Assembly: GCA_003427395.1 (NCBI GenBank)
Contig: BFEA01000111.1
Coordinates: 2,039,552-2,073,003 of the forward strand
Source of the DNA: Chara braunii
Lineage: Eukaryota > Streptophyta > Charophyceae > Charales > Characeae
Direction of reading: 5' to 3'
DNA: 33,452 bases
Both the position numbers and the translations under genes were made by a program. Shown here piece after piece: positions 1 through 13,046 of this stretch; positions within the stretch are counted from its first letter, which is position 1; the number at the start of each line of letters is the position of its first letter. The notes under the pieces are model-generated. The model saw only the letters and a program-made list of their open reading frames with translations. It ran no database searches and was not told the origin of the DNA.

Positions 1-87
1 GAACGGCCGAACGCATCCCCAAGGGGTCCCATACGTTCGGGCGTTCGGGTTCGGGCGTTCGGCCCGTCCCGAACGCCGGTTACCCTG
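1..87. mobile_element. Truncated end of a GAACG-rich, hAT-like terminal region
   Basis: The first 87 bases are built from repeats of GTTCGGGCGTTCGG and GAACGCC. They end in CGGTTACCCTG, which on the other strand reads CAGGGTAACCG. That resembles the terminus of the 615-bp element at 22665 (CTGTGTAACCG, 9 of 11 matches), which also has subterminal GAACGC repeats. I infer a related transposon whose body is cut off by the window edge. Confidence 0.45.
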
Positions 88-94
88 TATATAC

Positions 95-254
95 ATTCTG
101 TTTGTGACGATATATATATGTATATATATATGACGGTGAAACTCCGACGAAACAGTTTGTCACAGCCCCTCGTTTGTTGTCCTCTTCTCCCTCTCTGCCT
201 ACGGTTTACCGGGCAGTTCTATTTGACGATATATATATGACGATATATTTGTGA

Positions 255-296
<42 letters not shown>
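95..296. repeat. AT-dinucleotide tracts with GACGATATAT direct repeats
   Basis: At least four direct copies of (TTTG)TGACGATATAT, at about 103-118, 224-237, 238-248 and 249-264, each run into TA/AT tracts. The longest (AT)n run is at about 257-294. Nothing coding is seen. Confidence 0.8.
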
Positions 297-568
297 ATTG
301 TCACATAACTATGAACTAAAAGAGTGCACTTCGTGAAACAAACGGTAAAGATTTAAAAACAAGACAAACATGAGGGGCACACTGAAAGTTCTGAAACCAT
401 TTATTTTTCTCGTTCTTCTTTTTTCAACTCCCCACCTGATGTCTCATCACTGTTTGTGATGTATTTGTATTATTTAATCAATTCCATTATTTCTGTCATT
501 TCATGTCATTTCTGGACTGTTAATGATGTGTTGATTGCCTGTTCTTTTAATTTTGCCACTTCACATAG

Positions 569-645
569 GCTCATGTTCCGGCCATCAACCAGACACATTT
601 GCGGGATCTCCTATCCGATGAGAGCCGTTGTGCCTCCTTCATCAA
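569..645 (+). CDS. PGIC: PGIC exon (first one visible)
   Basis: The acceptor CACATAG precedes GCT CAT GTT; the donor is gtaagc at 646. The exon encodes [20 protein letters not shown] followed by CASFI and the first two bases (AA) of a lysine codon completed in the next exon. It matches the N-terminal helix of plant PGIC (GHVEDIKKTHLRDL-like). The preceding exon, with the start methionine, is not recognisable in 1-568 and is presumably upstream of the window. Confidence 0.9.
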
Positions 646-3600
646 GTAAGCGCTGCCTGAATTGTTTTGTTTTGTTTTGTTTTGTTTTGTTGGTTTTGTT
701 TTTGAAAGCAAGGCAACACGTACTATTATGCTATTCATCTGGTTCGATCAGGATTTGAACTCACAATCTGTTTGTGAACAGCTACATGAGTGTACCATCC
801 AGCCAGATGGGATGGGTAGCCCTGCCTCAAGTTGACCTTGACCCTGTTTATCTTTGTCTCTGAAAAGGGCGCTTAGCCACTAAGATTTTGTACTTGTCAT
901 CAGTTGCATTTGAAACATGTCCCAGAAAGAGGGCATACTCACAAGAGGACTTTTTTCTACCAAGCTCTGGCTTCGATTGGGGTTAGATTCATCCAGGTTT
1001 TGTGGAAATTGCAGTCAGATACGTTTAGGAAAGTACTGCGTTGAGCATGCCCTGAGTTGACCTTAGCCTTTTATCAAGTCAACATCGTTAATAATTGCAA
1101 AAGACCTGTGGGCAATGGATGGAGGTTGGCAAACTTAAACCGTCAGTACCTTTCTCAGTTATCGATGCCAAGCCTAAAACGTCACCAAAAAAAAACGAAC
1201 CGGCACAGGCTGCATTTTGGCTGGGGATGCCAGCCATTTCGGTTCCGGCAGCACCGAACCCCGCCGGCCTCCCACTTTACCCGGCGCATCTCAGCAAAAT
1301 AGCTGGGAAAGGTACTGAAAGTGATGGCAATGTCGGGATTCCGGAAAGAATGCCCTCCCGCGGGAGGAGGCCGACACTTACAGCAAAACCGCTCCCATGG
1401 AAGATACACGAGGGGTGAAGAAGTCGCTGATAGTGAGGAGACAATGACGCCTTATGAACACTGGCTGCCAGAGCATCTCTGGCCTGACTGACTGGGAGAT
1501 TTGAGACACTGCTCTTCTGGCCTTAGTCTTGAAGAGCAGTGAGGAGAGTTCACGCCTGATGGATGGTAGGTGCTAGAGTGTCTTGGACACAGTTCTGCTT
1601 GGTGCCTAGTCAACATATCTGTGGGATCACTTCAGCCAGTGCAGTTCCGAGTTTGGGCTCAGGAGTGCGCCTTCGGTTAAAAAAAAATGAAACATTTGTT
1701 ACATTTCTTGATTTTGTGTGTCATCCTTGAGCAGGGGCCATGCTAATCTTCTCTGATCTGTATCGTGCCAATTTTAACGGATGTCCAAAAAAAATGAAAC
1801 ATCTCTTAGTTATGCTTGGCCCTTTCTTTTCTGAGATGCGCTGCTTGCACATTGTCCGGCTATGCTGCTGCTCCAACAGCGTTTTTTTTTTTTTTTTCCT
1901 TTGTTTTTGGACCCATTCTCGATTTATGCGTGTCATCCTTACACAGGGGCCATGCTAATCTTCTTTCTCTGTAGCGTTCCAAACTTTACGGATGTCCCTG
2001 AGGACTAAATGCGTTTCCCAAGTTTGTCAGACCACTTGTTATTGGAGCACTGCTACATTGGAGGGCTGGAAGGCTTAGGGCCTGCGCAACTGATGCAATG
2101 TTTATGCAAAGAAATGACAAACCTGGTCAGCTTCCCAACCAGGTTCATGATATTTTCTAAGCACAAATGATGCTTGGTGCTTGCTGGGACAGGACTTGTC
2201 AGTGCTGTCGTCTGCAGTAGTTAGGTGAGTCAAGGTCGTCGTGTGCTGTCTTCTGCAGTAGTTAGGTGAGTGAAGGTGTTCCTGTGATGGTGGTAGTCTC
2301 TACTGATTCAGGACAAGTGAAAGATCCTTCCTTCTTTCCCCAAATACAACGTACGGCCATTATGGATGTATTTAGACTGAAAGATGCCTTGATCGCATCT
2401 GGATTCAAACTTGGATCTGTACTTCAACAGTTAATGGGTGTAGGAACTGAGCTACGCCCCTTCTGAATTTATACAAGCTACCTTTCCAGTCCGCTACAGC
2501 CGCAATGAGGGTGCGTTGTTTTTGGGGGAAGGCAGTAGTCATTCCCTCTTTGGAGGTGTGGTGAAAGGTTAGCTCTAACTCATAGCACGGTCCTTACTTA
2601 TTCATTGCGCGTTGTTGACTTTGGAGCACACAGTACGACAGTAGACACCGAATAATCAGATACATTGCTGTTGGTTGATTCTGGAGCACACAGCAGACAC
2701 TCAATAATTAGAGTTTTTTTCTTTTCTTTTCTTTCCTTTTCTTTTCCTTTTTTCTTGTGAAAAGCATCAGTTGGGGTACACCTACTGCAGACAGGCATAG
2801 GAGCCCGTGCATGTATAGGGCCCCCGGGGGTTGATGGCTCGGGTCTCGTTCGTGGGGACCGGCACGTGCTAGGGACCGGGTCCTGTGTCCCTTTTGTGTT
2901 CTGTTTTTTGGGATACGTTTCCACTCTTTTTTTTCCCCCCCTTTATTATAAAGTTATAAACTAATCTATACTCTTCTCTCAATATACCTCCCACTACCTT
3001 CCTACCTATTTGTCGTTCTCTCAGCACGGAGCATTAAACCACTACCGTCTTCACCCGAATAGACCGCCCGGTCATTATAGCTGTATTTGGGGCAACTTTC
3101 AGTCTAGATACAGAGATAATTACCGGGCGTTCTATTCTGGTGAAGACGGTAGTACCTTTGCCGTTTCCTTTCGGCAAGTTTTAGCCTGTTCCCAAACTTT
3201 TAGGAGGCAGGGCCCGACAACAGCTGCTGTTGATAAATCTGATCGGCGGCCGTTGTTTCGTTTCGGCCTCCTGAAAGATCAGAGGCGCGCTATTTTTCGA
3301 ACCGACAAAGGTACTAGTGGTTTAAGGGTAATGGACTAGATTCTGGCCTCTGCTCTATGCGGGGAGCAGTACCCCGGCTCCTAACACCTGACGCGAGCTG
3401 GAAAGCGAAGCGCTTATTTCCACAACCAGCTAGGAGGCCCAAGCCAGTTATGTCCGCTGGTGAACCCAAAGGCGTATCACAGGGGGTCGGGGGGATCGAA
3501 TGGACGACGTGGAGAATTGAACCCACGACCTCCTGAACAGTGAATACCACTTGCGTGCTCAACCAACTGAGCTAGCCCGCTTGGGCCGGCCCCTTTGCAC

Positions 3601-6600
3601 TCTGTTTTGCTCGAGTACCTTTTTTAAGTTTTTTTTGGTTTTCCTTTTTTTTTTTTTTTTTTTTTTTTTACCTTACTCGATCAAGAGATTTGTGTTGAAT
3701 GTGTTCCGGTTTTCGGGGTGTTTCAGACGGTTCCTTTTCGCTCTGTTTTGCTTGTCTCTGTAAGTCCTGTCGTCGGTTTGAGTGGAAAGTAGATGCAAAG
3801 TGAGTGGAGTGGTCATGCTTGCCACTCACTTCCCCATCTCATCTCATCGATTAATCAAAGTGTGAGATGCATTGTGTGAACTCTCTCAGGATTCCAAACA
3901 GCTCGCTCGCTGGCTTCCATCTTCACCCGAATAGAACACGCGGTCATCGTCCCTGTATCTGGACAATTTTCAGTGAAGATACATCAATAATGAGCGGCCG
4001 TTCTATTTGGGTGAAGACAGCAGGGCACATAAAGTGGTGTACGGTTGAGTCAGCAACCTAGCAGCAACACACTCACCAGCGTCCATGTCGAAATCTCTTG
4101 CTAAGTCTATGCATCACACATCCCAAAAAGAAAAGAGGAAAAAAAAGAATGCAGTGCTGTTTACATCAGCCTGAAGTTACGTCACATGGGGCTGCCAAGT
4201 TATGTCTCTCTGAAGGTCTTACACAGTGATCTGTTGGTCTCGCGCCTTTTGATTGCTGTGAGATTTTATGGGGCTGCCATTGCCTGCACTGCGTCCACTG
4301 ATGCGGTCTCCCGCCTGTTGATTGCTGTGAGAGTTTGTGGGACTGTTATTGCCTCCAATGCGTCCAGTGACACAGTTTCCTTCCTTTTGATTGCTGTGAG
4401 AATGTATGGGACCGCTTTTGGATCCACTGCATCCACTTACACCACTGCAGTTCTTGCTCTCGGCTTGATGCCATTACAACCACATTCGTCCGACGAACAT
4501 CCAACGAAGAGCTTGAATTTTCATTTTTTGATCCTTGCCAGGATTTGTCGGTGACTCAGTGCTGATGGCTCACTCCATTTCTTATCTGATTTAAATTTTA
4601 AAGTTAATTTCCCCCCACTAATGAGGCAGCTAGCCCCTAAAGGGGGGACTACTGTGTTTAGCAGGGTTGGAACTCATGATCTGTTTATCAACTGTTACAT
4701 GTGTGTACCATTCAGCCACAATTCAGTTATGCTCAGTCCTATATGTTCTTGATTCTGGCATGTTGGCTCTCTTCAGGGAATTCAACGGAACCGTTGTCGA
4801 CTTCTCACGCCAGAGAGTCACAGAGGAGACCATGTCCTTGCTCCTGAACTTGGCAAAGGTGCGCATATTTTTTGGCGGATCCGTTTGGACTTGACGAGTT
4901 GAGAAGATGCAATGCATTTGGCCATTGTTAGTGATAACTCAGCATGATCGGGATTCTGAACATCACCTTTTTTGCTTTGAAGTTCGAAGCTTACTTTTGC
5001 AACGTTGAAAATATCTGGAGACGAACCTGCATGCTTTTTCCCTCTTGTTTGTCCATCTCCGTCTCTGCTTCTCTCTCACTCTCCATCTATCTATCAATCC
5101 ATCTATCTAGCTATCTATCCATCTCTTTCATGTGCATGTCATGTATATGTAGGCTTACAACCTTACTGTGTGCCACAACTATGAGGGTGGCACTTCCACT
5201 CTAGTAGCATAAGGGGAGAAAACTTCAACAACTTGAAAAAAGCAGAAACAAAAAAGGGGCACAGCTCTAAAATCACTGGTCCAACAGAACCTGGTCTCGT
5301 TAAGCCAGTAGTCCCAAGCCTATTTGTATGGAACCGAACAAAAAAAAAAACGACCCCCCGGGCCTGCCCAGTATGAAACATCACTGCTACTTGGGTGACG
5401 CTGACTTTGATTGAAATTTGCATTTGGTTTGGGGCGAATATTTTCTTGTGCCCTAAACCACTTCTGTTTATTTTTCAATTTGCTTTCTCTGATTTGGAGC
5501 GACCTAATCTTCATTTCTGATTTTTTTCAGAATCTTTTGTTGCTAGCATTTTTTTGGAGAGAATACAACGTAGGTACATTGTATTTGAGCGTATGTTTTT
5601 TTTTTGCGAACACATTGTTTTATTACGTTCTATTCGAAAAAAACACTAAACAGCAATGTCTGGAAACCCTTTGGCAGAGGTAAGCTGAACATAACGTACA
5701 TACCTTTTTTTTTTTGGGTTAAACCGCCAGTCCTCCCGTGGCAGAGTACTGCCCTTACCGGTCTACGCGGTAAGGGCATTTCGATTTGGTCTTGGGGCGG
5801 TCGCAAAAGTGGCTGGTCACTTTGAGAATACGCCGTTGCAGGCTCGCGAGCCTTGGAAGGTAGCTTCGTCAACTTAGCGCTGTGCGAACTGGTGGTTTGA
5901 ACTTTGAACCACTACCGTCTTCACCCGAATAGAACACCTGGTCATTATCGCTGCATCTGGACCGAAAGTTGTGCCAAAAATACAGCTATAATAACCCGGC
6001 GGGCCGACGTTCTATTCGGTGAAGACGGTAGTAGGTACATGGCTCCTCCCCGGTAGTGCACTAGGGGAGTAAGCTTGTGGGACCACTGAAGATGGGCAAC
6101 TGGACTAAAATTTCCCCTGCTGGTCCAATCTGCCCATGTGTTTCCACATGTACGGACAGAACCCCTGCCTTGTTGGCACTGGGGCGAGAAAACGGCAACA
6201 GCAAAGGAGAAGTGAAAAAAAAGAGCAGAACCAAGAAAAATATGGCTGGTTTATTTTTCATTCGAATGGTCGCGGCCACGTTCCTGGCGTCCCCGTCTTT
6301 CTTTTCAGGTGCCCTGGCAGGAAGGGGCGGAGCGTTTTTCAACGGTTCCAATCTGGTGGACGGCCATTTGCTTTCAACTCTTACTAACACTTAGACGTTA
6401 GAACCTGATACTAAGTGAGTGCTTACTCCTCTGCGAGGATTTTAGCCCTCGGCATACATGATGCCTGTGGCCCCTGAAGCAAGCATATGCCCTCCCTAAG
6501 TGAAGGCGGGCCTCCGAATCTCAATGAGGCCTGAATTCCTTCAATTTTGAAAAGCCTGGGTGGGCGCCACACAGTTGCCACACGCCAGTTGGTTACATCT

Positions 6601-7436
6601 GCCCTGCTTGTGAGAATCAGAAACATTTGTGAGCCTTCTAGGCTCTTTTGGGTATGCAGTGGAAGCAATGAACACCTCACGTTTGTGCTTGGGTGGTTGG
6701 GCATGCCTAGCCAATTCGGTGCCAGGCCACTGTCTGAATGGGCCTGGGCGCAGGCACTTTGGCCCAACCAGAAGCTACTGCGCACACGGGGGGCCAGGCC
6801 AGGCTGCATATAACAAAGTGCTGTGATGCCGGTCGCTTTTTTTTTTTTTTTTTTTTCCTTTGAATTTGGACCATTTCTCGATTTATGCGTGTCATCCTTG
6901 AAAGCGCAGGGGCCATTTGCTAATCACCCTTCTCTGTATCATTCCAATGTTAACGGATGTCCCAAAGGACAGGTGCCGGTCGCTTTCATGCTCGGCAAAA
7001 TGTAAATTTAGGCTTGTACATTTAGCCTCGGATGTACAGGTGGTTTACGATGGTAAGGAGGATCTTGAGTTCTACCTCAGTTGGCCTCCATGTCAATCAT
7101 GCTGTACGGGTGCAATCACTGCTATTGAGGAGGATCCTTAGCCCAGAGCAGATGGAAGTGTTATTGTGTTCGAAGACTTGCCAGTAGTAGTGGAACCAGC
7201 TCCATTTCTACCGGCAAGCCTTGGAACACAATACCACTTCCATCTGTCTGGCCTAAGGATCCTCCTCAATAGCAGTGATTGCACCCTTACAGCAGGTTGT
7301 CGGGGTTGCGCTGGTGCTGCTGAGACCATAGGAGGGAGGCTCTGGTGGCCTGCAAGGATCAGGGCTGGCCCCTGTGTGTTGTGTTGGGGCTGTGCGCCAT
7401 CTCCGTCTGTGGCTTGTTCATGCTTGGTTCCAAGGC

Positions 7437-7487
<51 letters not shown>

Positions 7488-10400
7488 GTTCCAGGGCTTG
7501 CCGGTAGAAATGGGACCAGCTCCATTCCTACCGGCAAGTCCTGGAACACAATAACACTTCCATCTGTTCTGGCCTACGGATCCTCCTCGATAGCAGCAGC
7601 TCCATTTCAACGGGCAAGTCCTGGAACCATAATCCCTGATCAGATCATCCCTGATCAGTCCCGGAGTAGAAAGGAGCCAGGTCCATAAGGCCTGGTGGAA
7701 AAAAAAAAGGAGTCAAGAATAGAGCTTTGCATTAAAAGAAATTTACGAAGGAGTGGCTGGTAGGGGGCAAGGTAGCAGACATACAGGCCTCTCATGTACG
7801 ATGGAAAGACTGGCACAATTCAGAAGTCGGCTTGAGGAGGTTCCAGCCTACAGGTGGACAAGGGTCACAACAGGTTACGTGAATCCTGTGGCAAAGGCGC
7901 GGTATAGTCAGGTTCTGTAATGGCGGCGGCCTCCATCGTCTAGCTGTGACACGGCGGAGGCAGAGTAGCGAGGCCGGGAGAGGGAGAGGGAGAGAGTGAG
8001 AGCACACACACACACTCACTCAACTCGACGCGACGGACGCAGACACGGAGAGGCAAAGTCGCAAAGTCGCAATCTTCGATTCCGAACACAATGTCGTAGC
8101 AAGTCACACTGAAGCACAAGCACTGAGGTTGAAAACTGAGTCCCCGAACTCAGCTTGAGTCCGGTCTTAAGTACCGGACTCAAGTTGAGTCCGGTCTTAA
8201 GTACCGGACTCAAGTTGAGTCCGGCGGGCAGAAGTGCAATTTGCCTCGGGGCTAAACTGAAAATCGAGAACTGAGCCTGGGCGCCAGAATGTCGGATGGC
8301 GCCAAGTATCGAAATCCAAAAGTGCCAGAGGGAGGATTTGAGAACGGGCGCCAACTGCAGAGGGCGCCAACAGTCAGGAACCGGAGATCAGCGATTCAAA
8401 AATAAAATAGCAGCTTGGCGGGTGGTAGCCCGCGGACCAGGGATCGAGCCCTGGCTGAGTCCGTAACACTAGCCCTTTCTTGCTCTCACGATAAATACGA
8501 CTGGTTTAAATAGCTCTGGACCTGAGAGGAAAGGTAGATGTATGGCAAGCTGACAGTCAATCCTCCGCAACGCTGGAGCAATCAATGCTGTTCAGGGGTC
8601 CTTCGGCCAGACGGAAGGAAGCGTGAGGGTGTCCCAATATTGTAATTTCTGACCTGCCGGTGGAATAGGAACCGGACTGATGCTCCCCAGAATGGATATG
8701 GAGCCAGTCCTATAACGACCTGTTTTTCTTTTTTTCTTCAAAAAAAAAAAAAAAAGAATAGAGCTTTGCAAATTTTAGTAAGTTGCACTTTCTCTGTTGT
8801 AACTTGTAAGTAGTCTTAGTACTGTTTTACTGATCAGTCTATGTTGTAAATTTTTAATTTTCCCTCTTTATGTGGCATCGCAGGAGGCAGAAGTGGAAGA
8901 GAAGATCAGGCAGATGTTTGCAGGAGAGCATGTAAGTGATTGATGATGCAGTGATGGGATTTTTTATGCAGAATGCTGAGAATGGGTTTATTGAGTTATG
9001 AACTTATGATCAGTCATTTGAGTGAAACACTGAACTTGACTGAAGTGTAGAAACTGCAATGCCGTCCTAATCGATGATGTCTGCTCTTGATGGCCTTGTT
9101 GCGTCTGCTGGATTTGAATTCGAGCCATTGCACTGATGGCCTTGTTGCGTCTGCTGGTATTCCGTGTGCGCGACTGGAGTCAACATCCAAGTGCCTGCTG
9201 ACAATTGTTAGACAAGTTCCGGAGCACTGCTTCCTATGGCGTATTCACACTAGGACTTTCGGGACTGGATCTGATCCTTGTTCCAGCCCGATGCATCCAA
9301 GAAATTGCAAGTGCGAGTACATTGTAACTTGTAAGTCATCATGGCCGTGAAGAGAGAAAAAGGGTTTCTTCAACTTTCTTGGAAAAAAAAGTGCATATCC
9401 GCTTCCGCTCTGCCTCCAGCCCTTGGTCATGTATTGACTTCTTTCCATTCTGGCGAGCGTCAATCATTGGTCCGACTCGATTCCTGTCCACTGGCGATTC
9501 AGCAGCTGGCCATACATGACACAAACAATAGGATACCACACCCCTTACTCATTTATTCTTTTTATTAAGTCATACAGGTTATGCACACTAGTACTTTCGG
9601 GACTGGATCTGATCCTTGTTCCAGCCCGATGCATCCAAGAAATTGCAAGTGTGAGTACATTGTAACGTGTAAGTCATCATCGCCGTGAAGAGAGAAAAGG
9701 GGTTTCTTGGAAAAAAAATGCACACCCGCTTCCGCCCTGCCTCCAGCCCTTCGTCATGTATTGGCTTCTTTCCATTCTGGCTAGCATCAACCATTGGTCC
9801 GACGCGATTCCTGTCCACTGGCGACTCAGCAGCTAGTCATACTTAACACAAACAATAGGATACCACACCCCTCACGGGCCCTCAGTCATTTATTCTTTTA
9901 TCAAGTCATACAGGTTATTCACACTAGGACTTTCGGGACTGGATCTGATCCTTGTTCCAGCCCGATGCATCCCAGAAATTGCAAGTGCGAGTACATTGTA
10001 ACTTGTAATTCATCATGGCCGTGAAGAGAGAAAAGGGTTTTCTTCAACTTTCTTGGAAAAAAAATGCTCATCCGCTTCCGCTCTGCCTCCAGCCCTTAGT
10101 CATGTATTGGCTTCTTTCCATACAGGTAATCAACTAGTACTCTCAAAATAATACCTTACTTAACCCCCAAATTTAGACCCCATTCATCATGAAATTATAG
10201 AGAGGCGGCGGTGTGTCTCACCAGTCAATTCAGTGATGTGCGACCATGCATTGTGTCCAAAGAATAAGGTAGGTGGGGAATGTTGCCTCCAACATCTTCA
10301 GCTGACAGAAATCACAGAGAGCCTAAAGGCATTCTCGCACAAGGACCTGTTTTCGACTCAATCTGGTACTTCAAGAAGGTTGCAGTACGAGTGTGACCAA

Positions 10401-10657
10401 TGAGCAATGTAGAGGGGCTGGAGTGGCAAATGTCCAAGGAATGAGAACGCAGTGCCGTATGGGATTGAAGACAGCAGCATTTGCAAAGTCCGAGTGGTTA
10501 TTAAGTGTTTAAGAGAATCTTCCTGATAAAGCCACTGACAATGATGGAGGCTTTTTTTCTTTGTTAAATAAGGGAGGTAGACCTTAATGTTGTTGCATCC
10601 ATCTACCGTCTGTCCCCTCCAATACTAGTGTCAATTGCTGCACATATTGTGCAAGGG

Positions 10658-10738
<81 letters not shown>

Positions 10739-12553
10739 AGGGGGAAGGAAGGGAGGGAAAGTGGGAATAAGTTACAAGTGTAAGAGAGTGAACGTGGTTG
10801 AAGGAAACGATTGCATACAGGACAAAACCTTTTGGTGGAGAAATGGTTGCTGAGATGGCAACACAGATGGTGATTGCGGAACGAAGAAGGGGGTGAAATA
10901 GAGAAAGGGAGAGACAAATATGATAGGGAGGGGGTGAAGTAGAGAAAGGGAGAGACAAATATGATAGGGAGGAGGTGAAATAGAGAAAGGGAGAGACAGA
11001 TATGATAGGGAGGGAGTGAAAGGGAGAGACAAATATGATAGGGAGGGGGTGAAATAGAGAAAGGGAGAGACAGATATGATAGGGAGGATGTGACATAGAG
11101 AAAGGGATAGACAGACGACACCTCTGTTTTCTAAGAATTCCTAGTCTGAGTCTATTGATAGTAAGATTGTAGTGGAGATGATGGCGGCGAGATTCAGAAG
11201 AGATGACATCAGTCCCATCTTGTCTGCTGGTTTGGGATCTGATCAGGATCATAGTGTACTACCTCTGTTTTCTAAGAATTCCTAGTCTGAGTCTATTGAT
11301 AGTAAGATTGTAGTGGAGATGATGGCGGCGAGATTCAGAAGAGATGACATCAGTCCCATCTTGTCTGCTGGTTTGGGATCTGATCAGGATCATAGTGTAC
11401 TAAGAGTAGTGAAAAAGACTAAAAGGTACCTAAAGCTGAGTGGTCCCTGTGCTTTTGATGCAGATAAATCAAACAGAGAATCGAGCAGTTTTGCATGTGG
11501 CGCTGCGGGCTCCGAAAGATGAGGTATGCCGTTAATATCATCATATCCTGCGTTTTTTTTTTTGTTCGTTATGAAATGGTGGAATGTATTTTTGGTTCTG
11601 AAATGGTGGAAAGCCCTCGATATTATCCTATCCGACTGGACTCGAACGCTTAGCCGGTCTGATTCCGTCTGAAGGTTTAGGCTTGTTTGATTCAGCCACT
11701 GGGGAGGTGTTGAGATGAGCCGGTACTCTCTTTGGAAACGAAACACGGATTGAGAGCAAAACTCCATCCCTGTGGCAGTGTCCCATTTCCCGGTAGCGCA
11801 AGTCTTGAAGAGGTACGCAGACCCTGCTTATTTTTTTGGTGCCAAGCCTGCCGACCAAGGTCTGGAAAGTGGAAAGGTGTCAGGTTTTCGGCGCCTGATT
11901 TGAGTAACTGTGGTGGAGACAGATGATGGAAACTTCGGATGGTGTGCAAGACAGTGGCTGTGACCAATTTCTACTCACTCCAGCCTATCGTCTACCATGT
12001 GTCTGAAGCTAATTTAGAATTTGCAGTCGCACACCACGATAAGATGCTGTTGCGGCTGACACTGCTTCTGAAAGAGGCAGTTGCCCCTCAGATTATTATA
12101 TCCAGTAAAGGACTCTTGATCTGTTTGTCAATAACGGCATGCGTGTACTATTCCGCCACCAGGCAGGTACAGACATTGCTTCATGCCCAAAGATACTGTT
12201 GCGCAACAGACAGTGCTCCTCTCGTAGTTTTACATTGTGGCCTCGGGAACAGGTGCTGAATTGTACATATTTGGTGCAGGGCTGTGCCGGCAACCGACCG
12301 GTTGGACCCCCGGTGGTCCAACCGGAATTCTGCTTGGGGCCAAAAGTGGGTCAATTTTTATTTTCTATTTCTTTTTGAAAACATTGTCGGACTGCGCTCG
12401 GCGAGATCTCCCCAAATCGGCAAAGAAAACTTTGAACAGAGAAGTTTCGTTTGGGGGGTACGGGGGGAGGGGATGGGGGTATTTCAGGGGTTGGGGGCCG
12501 GGGGCTGGGGGAGGGTATGGTGGAGGTGTTGGTGGCGGGGTTTCAGCAAGCAC

Positions 12554-12624
<71 letters not shown>

Positions 12625-12652
12625 CCGCTCGCTCTGTCTCGCTCTGTCTCGC

Positions 12653-12746
<94 letters not shown>

Positions 12747-12956
12747 NNNNNNNNNNNNNNNNNNNNNNNNNNNNNNNNNNNNNNNNNNNNNNNNNNNNNN
12801 NNNNNNNNNNNNNNNNNNNNNNNNNNNNNNNNNNNNNNNNNNNNNNNNNNNNNNNNNNNNNNNNNNNNNNNNNNNNNNNNNNNNNNNNNNNNNNNNNNNN
12901 NNNNNNNNNNNNNNNNNNNNNNNNNNNNNNNNNNNNNNNNNNNNNNNNNNNNNNNN

Positions 12957-13046
<90 letters not shown>

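Noticed and set aside
1740-1958. Small proteins across the U6 copies ([12 protein letters not shown]..., [12 protein letters not shown]...)
   Set aside because: They are chance translations of U6 retrocopies and their A-tails.
3505-3590. Functional tRNA gene
   Set aside because: A and B boxes are good, but the acceptor stem has no partner; the same holds at 735, 4640, 12090 and 32265.
10584-11252. 222- and 172-codon minus-strand proteins
   Set aside because: They are translations of the GA microsatellite and the 41-bp minisatellite; the repeated HICLSLSLF units mirror the DNA period.
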